Part shown: positions 33,958-46,806 of the stretch, one piece after another
Layout: each line of letters begins with the position of its first letter
Position numbering within the stretch: the first letter of the stretch is position 1
Assembly: GCA_002749535.1 (NCBI GenBank)
Contig: MZZL01000134.1
Coordinates: forward strand, 124,001 to 188,000
Origin: Apophysomyces variabilis
Lineage: Eukaryota; Mucoromycota; Mucoromycetes; Mucorales; Mucoraceae
DNA length: 64,000 nucleotides
Reading direction: 5' to 3'
Program-made: the position numbers and the translations under genes
The notes under the pieces: model-generated
The model's database searches: none
The model's input: the letters and a program-made list of their open reading frames with translations, nothing else
What the model was told of the DNA's origin: nothing

Positions 33958-35169
33958 ATGATGACCAACGCTCAACATGAGGTACCATCCGCTCACTACG
34001 AAACCATGGAGACGCATTCGGTTGCGCCTTCTGGTCGTTATGCAAGCCGTCATCCTACCGAGGCAATTGTGCCTCATCCCGCGGATTTGCGGCTTCCGGC
34101 CTCGAATGCGCTTAGTCGAGGAATGAGTTCCATCGGTTACGACGAACGGGAAAATAGGTTAGTATTTTTCTCGTTTGTTTTGTTCCTAAAGCTCACAATT
34201 CATCGGAAAATGGCGACCCATTTTTAACAATAGAACCTATGAGTTAGTCGTATGCCAGCAGCCATTGCATGCTCGCATGTGTGGATTTGGTGAGAAAGAT
34301 AGGCGACCGATTGATCCGCCGCCCATTGTTCAGCTAATCGTCAAGCAGGATTCTTATGTTGATATCCAGTAAATATCTGACAGCCAAAGCAAAGCAAAAA
34401 AAAAAAAAAAAAAAAAGAAAGAATACCCCTGGCTGAATCTGTTATTATGACTTTATTTGTAGAACCCTTCAGATTCCGTTCTTTATCTTGCATGTTACAC
34501 TATGGTCGGCGGATCGGTTAGAAGAGCGAAACATCATTTCTAATCCACCAAAGTGTACCCGTGTACTAATGGGTTCTCTTGTGAGTTCTCCTAGTCTTCT
34601 AAAAAATCCAGACGGCGAGCAGGGCTTGTATTTTGCGTTTCCTGATCTTAGCATTCGAACAGAGGGCGTTTACACATTACGGTTTAGTCTGATGAAGCTG
34701 ACGAGGTAAAAAGAAAGAAAAAAGAGAAGAAAGAAGGAGTTGGGTCAATTTTTCTTTTCTTTTCGGGCATATTTTGCTGGTGTGTATCATTGCGCTTGGC
34801 CATTGACTTGGGAGGAAATTTGAATAGTGCGGATTTCCAAGAAGGTGCTCAATCTAAAGTGCTTGCTCAAGTATTTTCAGATCCATTTACTGTATATTCT
34901 GCTAAAAAGGTAGGTCTTGAACAAGTGAACACCATGGAAACTAACATGTTATGTTATCAACATTAAAAAAAGTTCCCTGGAATGACAGGTAAGAAACCAG
35001 AGAGAGGGATGGTGAAAGAGAAGAAAGAAAAAAGATCACGAACAACTGAATCTTTTTTTTTTTAGAATCTACGGAACTGTCAAAAACCTTTGCCAAACAA
35101 GGATTAAAGATCCCTGTACGCAATGCTACACGAGAATCCTCTCGCTACTCTAAATCAGACAATATCTAG
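33958..35169 (+). CDS. Velvet-domain transcription factor
   Basis: Six exons (33958-34157, 34234-34368, 34463-34705, 34828-34909, 34973-34988, 35066-35169) give 259 residues. The velvet domain starts with TYELVVCQQPLHARMCGFGE, then KDRRPIDPPPIVQLIV, the hallmark of VeA/VelB/VosA proteins. It continues through LYFAFPDLSIRTEGVYTLRF and ends with VFSDPFTVYSAKKFPGMTES, where the PFxVYSAKKFPGMxxST pattern closes the domain. Velvet factors have an NF-kappaB-like DNA-binding fold and coordinate development, spore formation and metabolism in response to light and other cues. The protein is almost only the domain plus a 60-residue N-terminal tail, so it resembles VelB/VosA more than VeA. Exon 5 is only 16 nt. 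Which paralogue it is cannot be decided here. Confidence 0.9.
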
Positions 35170-36122
35170 GATTATTCGCATATCTTACATGAAAGAAAAC
35201 TAGAAAGATGATCTCAGTTTGTTTCTATATCTAACTTTTTCTTATCTCAAGGGCAAAAATAGAAAGAACGCAAAAAGAAGAAAAAAGGAAAAGAAGACAA
35301 CCTTCTGTGGTAGTCCTTTTTTTTGTGAGAACCAGTTTGCGTGGGAGAGAATTGTTTATTTGAGATTGTCTATCTCTTGTGAATAGATCTACAATACCTT
35401 ACATGATGTGTCCTGTATGCGTGATGCAGTAGTCTAACAGCTTTTTTTTTCTTTCCAGTAAGTGATCTTTTGCATGTTTCTCAATCCTCCATATATCTGG
35501 GCATGATAGCGAAAATCATGTCCCCTTCTTCAGTTGTAGTATATAAAACTGAGACGCATATTTTAGTACTAGATGACAACATGACGTTAGAAAACATTAT
35601 CTTGGTTTTGCTTCATTCTTTCTTTCTCTTTCTTTTTCACCTGATTTGCATGACCGACGCCCGAGTCCGATACTTCATCTCCGCCTCTTTTCATTTCTTC
35701 TTAGGGTGAAAAAGGAAAGGATAAGGAAGCAGACATCAAATAAAAAAGAAAGCAACTATAAAAAAGAAGCTTGTTGAGTTTAGCTGTATGTTCGCCCTTT
35801 TGTATAAGGGGTGCATAGGTGTATTCTTTTACTACTTACTATTTAATCTGCATTTCCCTCTTCTTTTCAATCCGTTTTGTTTCTTGCAGAAGTCCATATA
35901 ATTTTTTGGTTTTCGTTTTCCGTACGTAACACACTGTGTAATCGACGTTTTTTCTAAACTACTTTGTTTTCCAAAGGAACAAATCATATTCCCTTTTTTT
36001 TCTTTTTCTCTCTTCATTCTCTTTCCCCTTTCTCTTCTTTTCTCGTTACCCGGTTACCATTCTCTAACCCACACGGTTCCCCCTCTCTGCCCTTTTTTTT
36101 AATAATACGAAAAGAAAAAGTT
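35170..36122. other. Intergenic upstream of TBC gene
   Basis: About 950 bp. T- and C-rich tracts precede the TBC start (35980-36110). A short ORF of 79 codons (35470-35709) has no domain and is not called. Confidence 0.4.
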
Positions 36123-38999
36123 ATGGCAACCGCAGTCGTTATCCAGGGTCCTACTGAACCGCCCATGTCAGTGGACATGTCAAGTCATTCTCCATCTGAA
36201 CAAACTGATTCAGGTCATGACCACTTGGACCTTCATCTCTTGGATAGTCCCACCGAAACAGTGGAACGGACAACATGGGAACAACTGGATGAAGCTAATA
36301 AACAACTGTCGCCCCAGGTAAAAATGTTAGATCCCATTACTATCCTATTTATCTTATAAAATTCATTATATTTGCTTATTTATTTTGATTTATCTCCCAA
36401 AAAAAAAGGATTCCGAGAACGATTTTATCGCGTATGTTCAGCGGCAAAATGCGGTTTGGAACGCCGATCCCAAATGCACGACGGTTGCCCAAACTGCCCC
36501 AGTGTTGAAAGAAGGTGATCTTTGGCAAGGCTTAATAGAAGATTATGCTACCAATGCTCTTCGTTACGCAAGACTCTTCACAGCTGAGCTTCGTCTCAAG
36601 GGTATCCCTTCACGTTTGCGTGGTGCCCTATGGCAAAGCATGAGCAGATCCTCCGATAGTCATCTCGAGACCATGTACGACCGACTGGTCGAAGAAGACG
36701 AATCCCCCTATGGAACAGCGATTGATCGTGACGTAAAACATCTTTCTTCTTCACCTAAAAATGAGGCTTTGGCACGATTACTCAAAGCTTACAGCGTCTA
36801 CGATGCTAATGTGGGTTACTGTCAAGGTCTCACTTACCTTGCCACTCCTTTGTTAGCCACAGTAAGCCAGTTTTTTCTCTTTCTATTAGACCATGAAAAA
36901 AAAAAGGAATATTGTTTGATCTAATCCAGATTTTGACAGATGCCGGAGAAACAAGCATTTTGTGTCTTTGTCAGGTGAGTTTATGATTTGATGCAGGTGC
37001 ACGTGCATTCCTAAACTCTTTTAAATCTTTTGCTTTGTGTGAGGATAGACTAATGGAACTGTATGACATGCGTATGTTATTTATGCTGAATATGGAAGGC
37101 CTCCATCTACGATTGCATCAATTTCAAACCTTGCTTGCCCAGTCTTGTCCCGAGCTAGAAGCTCATTTGAACAGACTATCGATTCATCCAGCCATGTATG
37201 CCTCGCAATGGTACTTAACATTATTTGCACAACACTTTCCTGAATCTGCCGTCATGCGCATCTACGATCTGGCCCTGGCTCAGGGCGTACCAACCACTGT
37301 CACACGGATCGCCCTTGCCTTAATGCAGAAAAATCAAGACCGCCTGATGGCGATGGATCAGTTTGAACCCCTGTTACTCATGCTCCGGTCACCTGATCTT
37401 TTGTACGATATTGATGCATTGATAAGCGACGCCATGAAAATGGGTGGTATGGCAGAAAAGATGGCCCGTATTGCCGAAACACGCCAAAAGGGATTAGAAC
37501 AAGAGAAAGAGCGTGCCCAGCAGGTGCTTGCTGTACGATTCGGTCAGAAATCGAAACGCGATTCCTGGTTCTCGTTTTCTTCTGCAACCAATGATAAGAC
37601 TGCATGGTTGCACCAACAGATAGAGGAGTTGGTAGCCTCACTAACTCAACTGCAACAAGAACATGCCGATCTAGCCAAGGAAATGGCGGCCGCCAAAACA
37701 CACTGTGTGGATGAACAGGTCGAACGGGAGAAACTCAGTCAGCGAAATGCAAAGCTTGAGAAACGTCTGAAAAAGTACAAACAAAAATTGGCCATTAGCC
37801 AAGCACAGCAGAGAGAGGCTTACAGAAAGCAGGGTGGATACGAATACGATTTGTTTGTTCAGTCCTTGCGTACGAGCGGACAATTTGGCGCCTTGGTAGC
37901 AGGCGCGTTAACCAATGGGCCTATTCAAGATGGTGACGATGCAATGGCAGCTGGTAGCGAAAGCGAAGATGACAGCATTCCATGCAACGGCCAATTGAAC
38001 GCAGGAGAAGAAGAGGATGAGGAGGATGAGGAAGTACGACGTCTAACAGCTGAGGTTGCCTCATTACAGCAAGCGAACGCGGAGATGGGTCAAAAGTATG
38101 ATGCCATGTGTCATCAGTATGAAGTCTTATCACAACAATGTGAATCCGTTCAAGCCAACCAGGACGCGTTAGCTAAAAAGAACGAGCAATTGCTTCATGA
38201 GATTCAGGTGCATGAGGCTGAAAAGGAAAAGCTGATACAAGAAGTGGAGAGTCTGCTAAAAGAGAACGAGGAGGTCGTAGAGAAGAACATGGCATGCAAA
38301 AAGATGGCAGCCGAGTTACAGATGGAGAAAATGGAGTTAGCCAACGATGTCGAGCGACAGGACCAGCGTATCCGCGAATTAGAGCAGGAGAAAAAGGAAT
38401 ACCTCATGCCTCGTCGGACTTTCTCTGAAGAAGTGTTTGCCGCGCATCAAGTTCTTTTTGGTGACAAAGACAGCGGTGTCCAGCTGAGTGCGGCTGGTGC
38501 ACGTGTTCTGGGACAACCTTTCCAGAAGAAGGATTTGAGCCGGCGTCATACATTACAATTGGGCGGTCGGGCCACTGCTGGTAGCTTCCTGGCAGATCAC
38601 CTTTACAGTCAGCATCCTACGCATGACTATCAAGCCAAATATGTAGAGAGTGAACTCCGATGTCGTGAACTTGAAAAGTTGCTGGCCGAAGCCAAGGTGA
38701 AACTAGCCGAACACGAGGCAGCGGCCCAACAGACTTCGATGCAAATGAAACGAAGTTCTACTGCGTCCTACTCCACATTGGCACATCATCGTCATCGATC
38801 GCGGGACGAAAGAAGGGAATCCACCGATAGCTTTGCTTCTTCGATTACCTCAGCCACATCTTTGGGTAGCCAAACCAATGTCAAACGATCCAGTATGTAT
38901 GCCCGTTTGTGGAATAGCTTTGGTGCTTCTCAAGTGGGACCAAAACCTGAAATTTATGAAGAACCAACAGATCTTAACAGTCGTGAACTTGCATTGTAA
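36123..38999 (+). CDS. TBC-domain RabGAP-like protein, Gyp5/Gyl1-like, with coiled coil
   Basis: Four exons (36123-36317, 36409-36861, 36940-36974, 37049-38999) give 877 residues. The TBC domain spans about residues 130-340: LRLKGIPSRLRGALWQ, then NVGYCQGLTYLATPLL (the glutamine finger YxQ is present as YCQ), MELYDMRMLF and ASQWYLTLFA. The arginine-finger motif IxxDxxR reads IDRDVKH, so the catalytic Arg is replaced by His. After the domain come a coiled coil (about 400-680), an acidic stretch (EEEDEEDEEVRRL) and a Ser-rich tail. Gyp5 and Gyl1 in yeast act on Ypt1/Sec4 at sites of polarised growth, and some relatives are non-catalytic partners. A scaffold role is therefore likely. Confidence 0.85.
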
Positions 39000-39596
39000 A
39001 GAAAAAAAAAAGAAAAATATATATATACCCTTTATTTCTTTGTCTCTTTTACGCTCTCTATCTAACTCTAACTCCTAAGCCTTTTTCTTGCTCATCTTCC
39101 TTTTCCTTTTTATCGATGTTGCTGGTCACCAACACCAACTATTCTTCTATTGCGAATTCACCTGTTCTGTGCTCTTTTTTTTTTTTTACTCTCCCCTTTT
39201 TTTGTTTCCTTTCTATGTATCTAGAGACTTGTTTCTCTGTCTCTTTTTTTTCTTGAAATAAATACATATTCTATTATCATGTTATTATCCTTTAATGCAT
39301 TTTTTTTCTCTTTTTTTTAACATAAGCTAGAAAGGGTTTAGTATTAAATTTTTTTTTTCATTAGTCCATCTGCTCTTTGCCTAAATGATTACACGAGATC
39401 ATCGGGAAACAGATAAAGCGGCGCGAAAAAGAGGTCTTCTGCTGAATGGTCCGAGTGGGCCATCGTCTTCCGCTAAGCAGCACTATATTTATTGAAACAA
39501 AAAAAATAGGCAAGTTCTTTTATTGCTGTTAATTGAGCTTTTTTTTTTCTTTTTCTTTGCTTGCTGCGCTTTTCCCATCCGGCATGCATGAGGGGG
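39000..39596. other. 3' region, T-rich low complexity
   Basis: About 600 bp after the TBC stop with repeated T-runs (up to 11) and CTTTTTC tracts. An AATAAATA near 39256 could serve as polyadenylation signal. Nothing else recognised. Confidence 0.4.
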
Positions 39597-40060
39597 TTAG
39601 CGACAGCTAGGGATGATATGTGGTTTTATTCCAATGAAACGATGAATAGATGAGAACTTTTTTTGCGCATGATCGGAGGAATAGGTGTTGTCAGGATCAA
39701 AGCACAATAGGTTGTAAGTCAAGGGGAAGAAAGAAAAGGTGTTGCCACCATTGCCCGCGCCATTTATTTTGTGTGTAGGTCTCCTACTGAAAAGCTTTTG
39801 ACAATTATTGACAAGATATGTTTCCTTCGCGAATCCTAAGTGGGGACGTCCAGATAGATATATACATCCGTCGGTTACTATCGAACTTTTTTCATCCATG
39901 CCCAATCGATAATTTACCTTTGCCTATGGTTACCTCATCTACCGTGGAAACGGAAGTGACTAGCCATTTTGGTTTAACCCGAATGTACTCCAAAAGAGGA
40001 CACCCATTCTGTTCATTGTAGAATAAGCGGTCTTCTTTGAGCTTAAGATGTTCATTAGCT
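39597..40060 (-). CDS. Possible spliced gene of unknown function (3' exons)
   Basis: A weak call. Two exons, about 40060-39918 and 39877-39597, join in phase across a 40-nt GT-AG intron. The joined reading has no stop for about 140 codons and includes ANEHLKLKEDRLFYNEQNGC, EYIRVKPKWLV, TDGCIYLSGRPHLGFAKETY and LCFDPDNTYSSDH, ending IKPHIIPSCR. Composition looks protein-like. A further exon upstream (near 40090-40260, KIVKALRPFGKDEIKIQN) is possible, joined by a very short intron of 34 nt, but I could not make a complete model or find the start. No family is recognised. It could also be a decayed mobile-element gene. Confidence 0.3.
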
Positions 40061-40899
40061 CTGTATTTGTTAAGCTTATCTTGTAAAGGCTTACTTGTTC
40101 AATGCCTGTTTGGCATCTTTTGTTTTTTTTTCTAGCTTGTCTCGAATTTACATTTTGTATTTTAATTTCGTCCTTCCCGAAGGGCCGCAGCGCCTTTACA
40201 ATTTTCGTCAGCTCGTACTATTGTCAAGATGAAGGGTAGCGTGATAAGATGGATTAAATAAAAGGTGAACCCTTGGTCGACTGGATTTTCCATCCGCGTT
40301 ATTGTACCCAGGAGCACCGGGCAAAATAGAAAAAAAGGTTGAATAGAGTCTATTAACGTTTTGTGCTTTATTGACCACCTTTAATTCTATTATCTCATGA
40401 CCACAAAAATAAGCCGATGATGGTTAGTGGCTGTTATTTATTATTGTTGTTACAGAGATGAAGGGGACCCCATCCATTGTCTTCTTACTTTTCTTTCCCC
40501 TTGGTAGATTGGAATGCAGGGAGATATAGAATGAGCTCTTTTCTTTTCTTTTCTTTTTTATTTTCTCGTTATTTCTCTCTGTACTCAGACGACACGTGAA
40601 GAGTATACGTTTTCTTTTTTTTGCAAACCAGAAGCCCCGCATTTCAGAACAAAGACAGAAATATAAGAAAAAAGAGCATATGAAAACGAACTATGTGTTG
40701 TTCATTTTTCACATGGGTGATTCGTACCACATCATGCTCTTAGTTTCTCCACACTGTCACACACTCTGGGTGACACCAGATTTTTTCTATATAAGACAGG
40801 CTTCGCAACTCTGACCCTATCCTTTCCCCTTGTCTAGCTGAATCGCTTTTTCTTGTTGTTGTTTTTGCTTTTGTCTCTTTTGTATATAAACCCATAAAT
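40061..40899. other. Intergenic and START-gene promoter
   Basis: About 840 bp. It may include 5' exons of the weak minus-strand ORF. A TATATAAG box at 40788-40795 and a T/C-rich leader precede the START gene. Confidence 0.4.
40788..40795 (+). promoter_or_regulatory. TATA box of START-domain gene
   Basis: TATATAAG, 105 bp before the ATG at 40900 and followed by a C/T-rich leader. Strong match to the consensus. Confidence 0.55.
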
Positions 40900-42133
40900 A
40901 TGACTGTGCTCGAATCCAACAATCGCCACGCTGAACATAACCGTAAGGCCCTCGAGGAATTCAAGACGTTGTCTGCTTCTTTGGATGGTTGGAACTTCTC
41001 CACTGAAAAGGACGGCGTGAAATTGTACAGCAAGGACGTTCCTGGAGCATCAATTCCTATTGTCCGTGGTGATATTGTGTTCAAGACAACCGAATACACT
41101 GTCAAAGATGTCGCTTCGGTTGCCACCATCCCTGGTTGCCGAAAGATTTGTAAGTAAACAGCTCTCTCTCTCTCTCTTTATCTATCTATGTATATATCAG
41201 AGGAAGAAAGGGTAACGAGGACGAGGATGAGGAGATCAAGGAAAAAGAGATGAACGGATATAAGTGCTGTTTCGTTTTGTTTTCACGCGTTCTTTGATAC
41301 GCGCGTGTACGGATATAACGTGCCTATCTGTTCCTCATCTTTTTCTTCTTCCATCCGAGGCATGGGCATGGGTCAACGCCTTATTTGTTCCTGGATCGCA
41401 TGTACTGAAAAACGATTGGTTGTTATTAGGGGACGAAAAGTACGATGAGTCGGAAATCAAGGAACTCTTTACGGCCTTTGAATCTCTCTTCTGGGTTAAG
41501 CTCAAGGCTCCTTGGCCTATTAGGTAAAAAAAGATGTTGTTGTTGTTGTTTTGGACGGCTCATTCAAATGGTTATTGTTCTATCGTGATTAGCCCTCGCG
41601 ACTTTGCTGCCTGTTCGCTTCGTGATTTGGAGGATGATGTGTCTTACATCGTCATGTCTTCTGTGAAGGACGATTCGATCCCTGAGCGTAAGGGTTGTGT
41701 CCGTGGTGATCTCAAGATCTCTGGTTGGAAGATTTACAAGGTCGACGGTGGTGTTGCTGTGACCTACATTACCCAGGTTGATTTGGCTGGTTCCATTCCC
41801 TCCTCTTTCCTCAAGAGTGTGCAACTCCAGGTGCCTCTTTGCGCTGGCAAGGTAGTGGACTACATCCAAAAGTATGGTTTCCCTCCTACCGTCCAGACCT
41901 GCACCGCCACCTACAAGTCCGAGACCTTCAACCACGATAAGCGTGAACATGTTGCTGAAGTCGATGGTGAAGGCGAGGTCTCCTGGTTGGTCTCCAACAC
42001 CATGTTCCCCAACAGCGTCAAGGTCAATGTGTCTGGTAACGGCCAACCTGAAATTGTCGAAGAAGGCAAGAACAGAAAGGTCATTGTTCGCGGTATCAAT
42101 GGCCCTGCCACCATCAAGATCCACAAGGCATAA
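40900..42133 (+). CDS. START-domain lipid-binding protein
   Basis: Three exons (40900-41149, 41430-41523, 41593-42133) give 294 residues. The START fold runs from about residue 30 to 220: DGVKLYSKDVPG, GDIVFKTTEYTVKDV, then WDEKYDES created across the 280-nt intron, KAPWPISPRDFA (the WP-x-RD motif of START proteins), ERKGCVRGDLKISGWKIY, TYITQVDLAGSIP and a C-terminal helix ending VVDYIQKYG. The domain forms a hydrophobic cavity that carries one lipid. A beta-rich C-terminal extension of about 75 residues follows. No transmembrane or targeting segment is seen. The ligand (sterol, phospholipid or ceramide) cannot be read. The first intron contains an ORF that could mislead automated calls. Codon use looks like that of a highly expressed gene. 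Confidence 0.88.
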
Positions 42134-45100
42134 ATTCATTTTGCACTATACATCTTTTCCTCTTTTCTTTCAAAAAAAAAGAAGCCGACTTTTCCCATTT
42201 CTTACCATGGTTTTTCTTGTGTCACCTCTTCTTTTTTGTGTTTATTCTTTGTTGCTTTTTCCCGTGACGTTTTCTCCCATTAAAAATGCCATAATCACAT
42301 GGATACGACAGAGCCATTTGATGCAAAGTGAACTGCGTATTTTAACGTGAGAAAAATCAATCATTAAATGAGCTTGAAGGAGTGAGCGGTGGTCATAGCA
42401 TTTTTTTTAGCGCGAAAGCAAGTCGAGCTAAATCGTTTTAGTGTTTCGAACCTATTTTTTGCATGTGATCTCCATAGGCAATATTGACATTGAAAACTCG
42501 CCATTTAGCGTGTTCATTGGCAGGTTGGACAAGAAAATACACGTTCAACCCACCTGATCGGATGTGGTACACACCCAACAAAAACCTTTTTCTTCCATGT
42601 TCCCGTTTCTTCCATATAGCAGACAGAAGCATTCTTCATGAGCAAGACATATAGCAATTTGTCTCACATGGTCCATGCGTTAACTTTCATACTTTGTTTC
42701 TTTACATTGGTATGCAAGATCTTGTTTAATGAATATCGTTTCTGTAATGGGCTATTTTGTACCACCGTTCGGTCGACTTCCCCGTTCTTCTGTGATGCGG
42801 TGGCGAGATAAGGTTTTGTTCAACCCATAGAGCTGTTGTCGCAGATTTCCCGGATCATCTAGGTAATTGCCTTCTTGCTGTCTACATTCATGCTTCTTGC
42901 TTCCTTTTGCTACATTGAAAGAAATCAGGTCTTTCGAATCTGCCCATTTTACCGGTGTTAACCAATACAGCGACACGCTCGCAATTTCGACTTGGAAATC
43001 CACTCTGTGACTCAAGCTAAGCGAGCATAAATCAGTTTTATGTGCAACCTTGCTTGATATTACAGGGTTTCCAACTTCAGTATGGTGCTTTTGTAAGCTA
43101 ATTGGTCGACTGCTCCACACAAAATTGACGCATGACACATAGCCACATTGATCCACTTTTCAGCGAATCCGTTATAAACACGCATGTGCCGCATAGTATA
43201 CATAAAGCTCTTACATACTGCTTAAAGAGAAAGTAATTTATCAAGGAGATATAAACTGACATGGTTATGTATCGTACACCGATTTGAATATGTGAGGAAC
43301 ATCAATTTGATGTAAAGCAGTCCAGCAATTAGCTTACCAAAAGCACCATATTGAAGTTGTGAATCCTATACCATCGGTTGACCTAAAATGAGCATTAGGA
43401 TCTCACAATATGTTATTATTCATGTATGTGCGTTTGTATCGGTCTATAACACAGGGTCCAAATCGAATCGCAGTTCTCTGTTCCGATGAAGCATCGATCA
43501 AAATATGTAAATAATAGATAAGTCTTTCAGATAAGGGCACCAACAAAGCAGATCAAGAAAGAGAAGGGACATTGTGAAGCAAATGCAGAAGCTTGCCCGA
43601 TTACACCAATGGGATAACGAGGGTTTCTGCTACAGTTAGATACGAATGTTTAACAGTAGACCAATGACTGCTTACAAACACCAGAGGGTGGTTAGCGACT
43701 TGGAGATGTTTCTATAGCTGTATCTCATAGCTGTAGAGAAGAAAACAAGACTAGCATCAGAGGGAGTATCGGAAGGAAAGGCCAACTTCAGACCAATGAT
43801 CCACCAAACTAAAGACCGTAGACCTATAGGTAAGCTGAGTCATCATGGCCAACGGGTAAAATAAATCCGAAAAGAAACAGGTAGAACGATGGTATCATTT
43901 CTGTGACATGATATTTCTGGCGGTTCGTTCTTGAAAAGAAACATGGCCGACTTGTAAGCTGTAGCTCAATTAACCTTTCAATGTATACAGCATTCGTTGA
44001 TGCGTTATATTCCATGACCTCGCTGACGGTTAATGATCAAACCTTGACTACTGTTCGTTTGAAAATGTACCAGGCTAAGGAACCCTAGATATTCTCTGTT
44101 TTTGCATTGACCGTTTTCCAACACAAAATGATCCGAGCATATGGTATCCTATTATAAACTAAAACATCTTTCGTTTCTTTTATCCGCCTTTTGTTTCGGG
44201 CATGGACTGAGCACGAAATCACAGCAACATTATTACTCGAAAAGAATTGAAAGCGAGAACAATTACTGATGCAATTATAAGAACACTGCTTATAAGATAC
44301 AATATCTTTCTTTATTCCCATTTCTTTAACCACGGAGGCCAGTTTTGTAGGCCGGATTGGGAAGGATCCTAAGTCTTCGCGTTGTGGGCTCTGCCGGATC
44401 GGACAAGAAAATAGTCTACGTGAAAGAGATCGCTTTTTGATTCTACGAACGAGGCGTTCGCTCTACATTGTCCGAACGGGATCGATATTAACTTTGATAA
44501 GGTTGACAGAAAATGCTTGAATACGTTCTAAAGCATGCCACCCGCCATGGAAGGTGGGTTTATCTTGATGTCCTTTTTACTTTTACCTTTCACCCCGCTG
44601 ACGCCAAAAGTTATTTTCACTAACAATAGAATCGTTGTTTGTGGCGTGATAGCTAATTATAATGGAGAAGAATCTTAAGGCATTCGTAACACCGAATCGA
44701 TCCTGTACAAGACATTAAAGATTCAGGCCTTAACCGTTTGTCAACATTGGGGATTTGGAAGAATTTACTCCACGGTTTTTTTTCGTGAGCGACTGTGTCT
44801 AGTCACTGGTATCATAAGAAGGTGCATACGGGTATTTCGTGAGTTTAAAACTTTCTGGTGCACTATTGATCCCAGATCTTCACGGTCATCGAAAAAGGGA
44901 AACGTTCAAACAAACGAGTGGGGCTGTGACATGCGATAGAAAGATACAGACAGATCTGGTTGCAACTGAATAAAAAGCAATCATTAGCAAAGAATTTCGT
45001 TTGATTGATGATTGACTGTGGCTTCTGAGAATAAGATCAAGATGTAATAGTATTATTCATTGTTTAATGATCACTGCTAAAATTGAGCAGTTGATGGCGT

Positions 45101-46806
45101 TCGAAAACGCTGTTTTCTTACCGTTGGAAATGTTGTATGAAATTCATTGGGGTCGCCCAAAAATCCGAGAAGCTGAAATCACCGAAGCTGGCTCAGCCGC
45201 AATTGCCTTCATTGCTTGTACCATCCGCAGTTTATGATATCCGTCATCCGTGTTATACGTACTACAACAGAGTAAAACATGCAATCTGAAATAGAATAAG
45301 CAACAAATTCTAGTTTCGGCTTAACCTTGGGATTCACTCACTTGACTCGTGTACCGGTGCCGCAACTCAGTATAAAAGTTGATCCCAGTCGAGTTTAAAC
45401 TCGAGGCTTGGCTTGACTCGGCTCAACTGGATATACCACCACGAGGCTGAGTCTAATCAATGTCATAACGGGTGAATTTGCTCGAAGGGAAGCCCCGCCG
45501 CCCATGTCTCTCTTTCTCTTTGTCCCTCTTTGTCTCTCTCTCTCTCTTTCTCTCTGCGCGCGCAGTATGCTTCCCTTTTCTTTTCCGTTTTTCCCCTAAG
45601 CCCTCGTATGAGGCTTGGCTGGACCAAACCTTCTTCCGTATTCGGTTATTTGACAAGCTAGAGTTAACAGCACAGAAGGACTGGGGTGTGTGGAAGCGAA
45701 AAAAACAGACAAAGGGAAAAAAGAAAACAAAAAAAGCATCGTTTGCTTCGATTTTCTTTCGTATATAGATGTATTTTTTTGTTGGGAAGCATAGCAAAAA
45801 AAAAGTAGAGATGGCATACTTTCGGGATGAGGCTCCTCACCAAAAGAGGAAGGTTAAGCATCCGAAATCTGTCCGCCCTGTCTGTCTTCAGGGTGTCGAT
45901 CTTGTACGACTTGGGATTTTCGGAATAAGGCATGTACGGCCACAACGCAGCCCCCGAGCCTTTTGAAGCAGAAACAAGAAAAACGAAGCAACCTTCAGGA
46001 TTTGGCATGTAGAAATAAGGGTTCCCTCATTCTGTGTCTTTTTTTTTTTTTTAGTTTGGTATGGCCTGTCAATTCTCGGTTGTTTCATCTTGTTTTGGAG
46101 GGAAGAAAACAAACGGGATCGAAATGATTCCTGCAGTTGTTATGTTTTTTTGTTGTTGGTGTTTGTCCCTTTTTCGTTCATCCAGCAATGAATGGTCGGA
46201 AGACAAACCTAACCAGGTTCATCTGTGTTGTGCGTTGTGTTTATACAGGTTCAATCATACAGTGGGAACATGTGAAATGCGGGACAAGGCTACCCTTGCC
46301 CTATTTTTTTTTTCCCGCCAAGAATTTGACTGTTTCATGCCAAGTCTTTTTCTCCTCTTCTCTCCACACAGACTTGTCTTGTCTGTCGTCCCATCTTGGT
46401 ATAGCTTGGCACAGACATCTTCCTCCTTTTCCCCGTTCCAAACGAGTAATATTTATAATAATAAAAGAAGCTTCTCTTTGATCCTTCAGTAATATGACGT
46501 CGCATGGTATGATTTTTGACGCTAATGAGCGTTTTAGCCTTCTTTTTAGTTTAGTGGGAAAAAGCATTACAGTAAAAAGTAAAAAAAAAATTTACTATTT
46601 TTTGGTTTAATTTGTTCACACAGAAAGAGAAAAAGCGAAAAGATCTTATGTACATATACGGGGAGGAGGGAAGTAGGGAGGCATATAGTGAGAGAGAGGG
46701 AGAGAGGAAATTCGACAAGTATTTCGACATATCAACAAAGGGTGTTTTGTGTGTTGATTTTTGAGGGTGCGCATGTGTGTGTATATATTATGAATGGTGG
46801 AGTTTT
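42134..46806. other. 4.7 kb without a recognisable gene
   Basis: Lies between two convergent genes. It holds minus-strand open frames such as 42752-43156 (134 codons, no domain), a 14-bp palindrome CGAGTTTAAACTCG at 45390-45403 just after a TATAAAA at 45371, and low-complexity C/T tracts at 45505-45560. No tRNA-like box pair, rRNA or transposase signature was found. Decayed transposon or a long noncoding transcript are both possible. Confidence 0.45.
45505..45560. repeat. CT-rich microsatellite with short CG run
   Basis: TCTC/TTTC simple repeats (for example TCTCTCTCTCTC near 45532-45545) ending in GCGCGCGC at 45556-45563. Confidence 0.7.

Noticed and set aside
41564..42139. 191-codon frame antisense to the START-domain gene
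   Set aside because: Shadow frame produced by the GC3-rich codon use of the real gene.
42752..43156. 134-codon minus-strand frame
   Set aside because: Single frame with some protein-like stretches, but no family, no promoter and no exon partner; kept only as a note in the gene-free region.
45005..45030. C/D-box snoRNA-like TGATGA and CTGA pair
   Set aside because: Spacing is too short and there is no terminal stem.
45472..45768. 98-codon frame over C/T-rich repeats
   Set aside because: Most of it is translated microsatellite (Ser/Leu/Phe runs) and Lys-rich low complexity.
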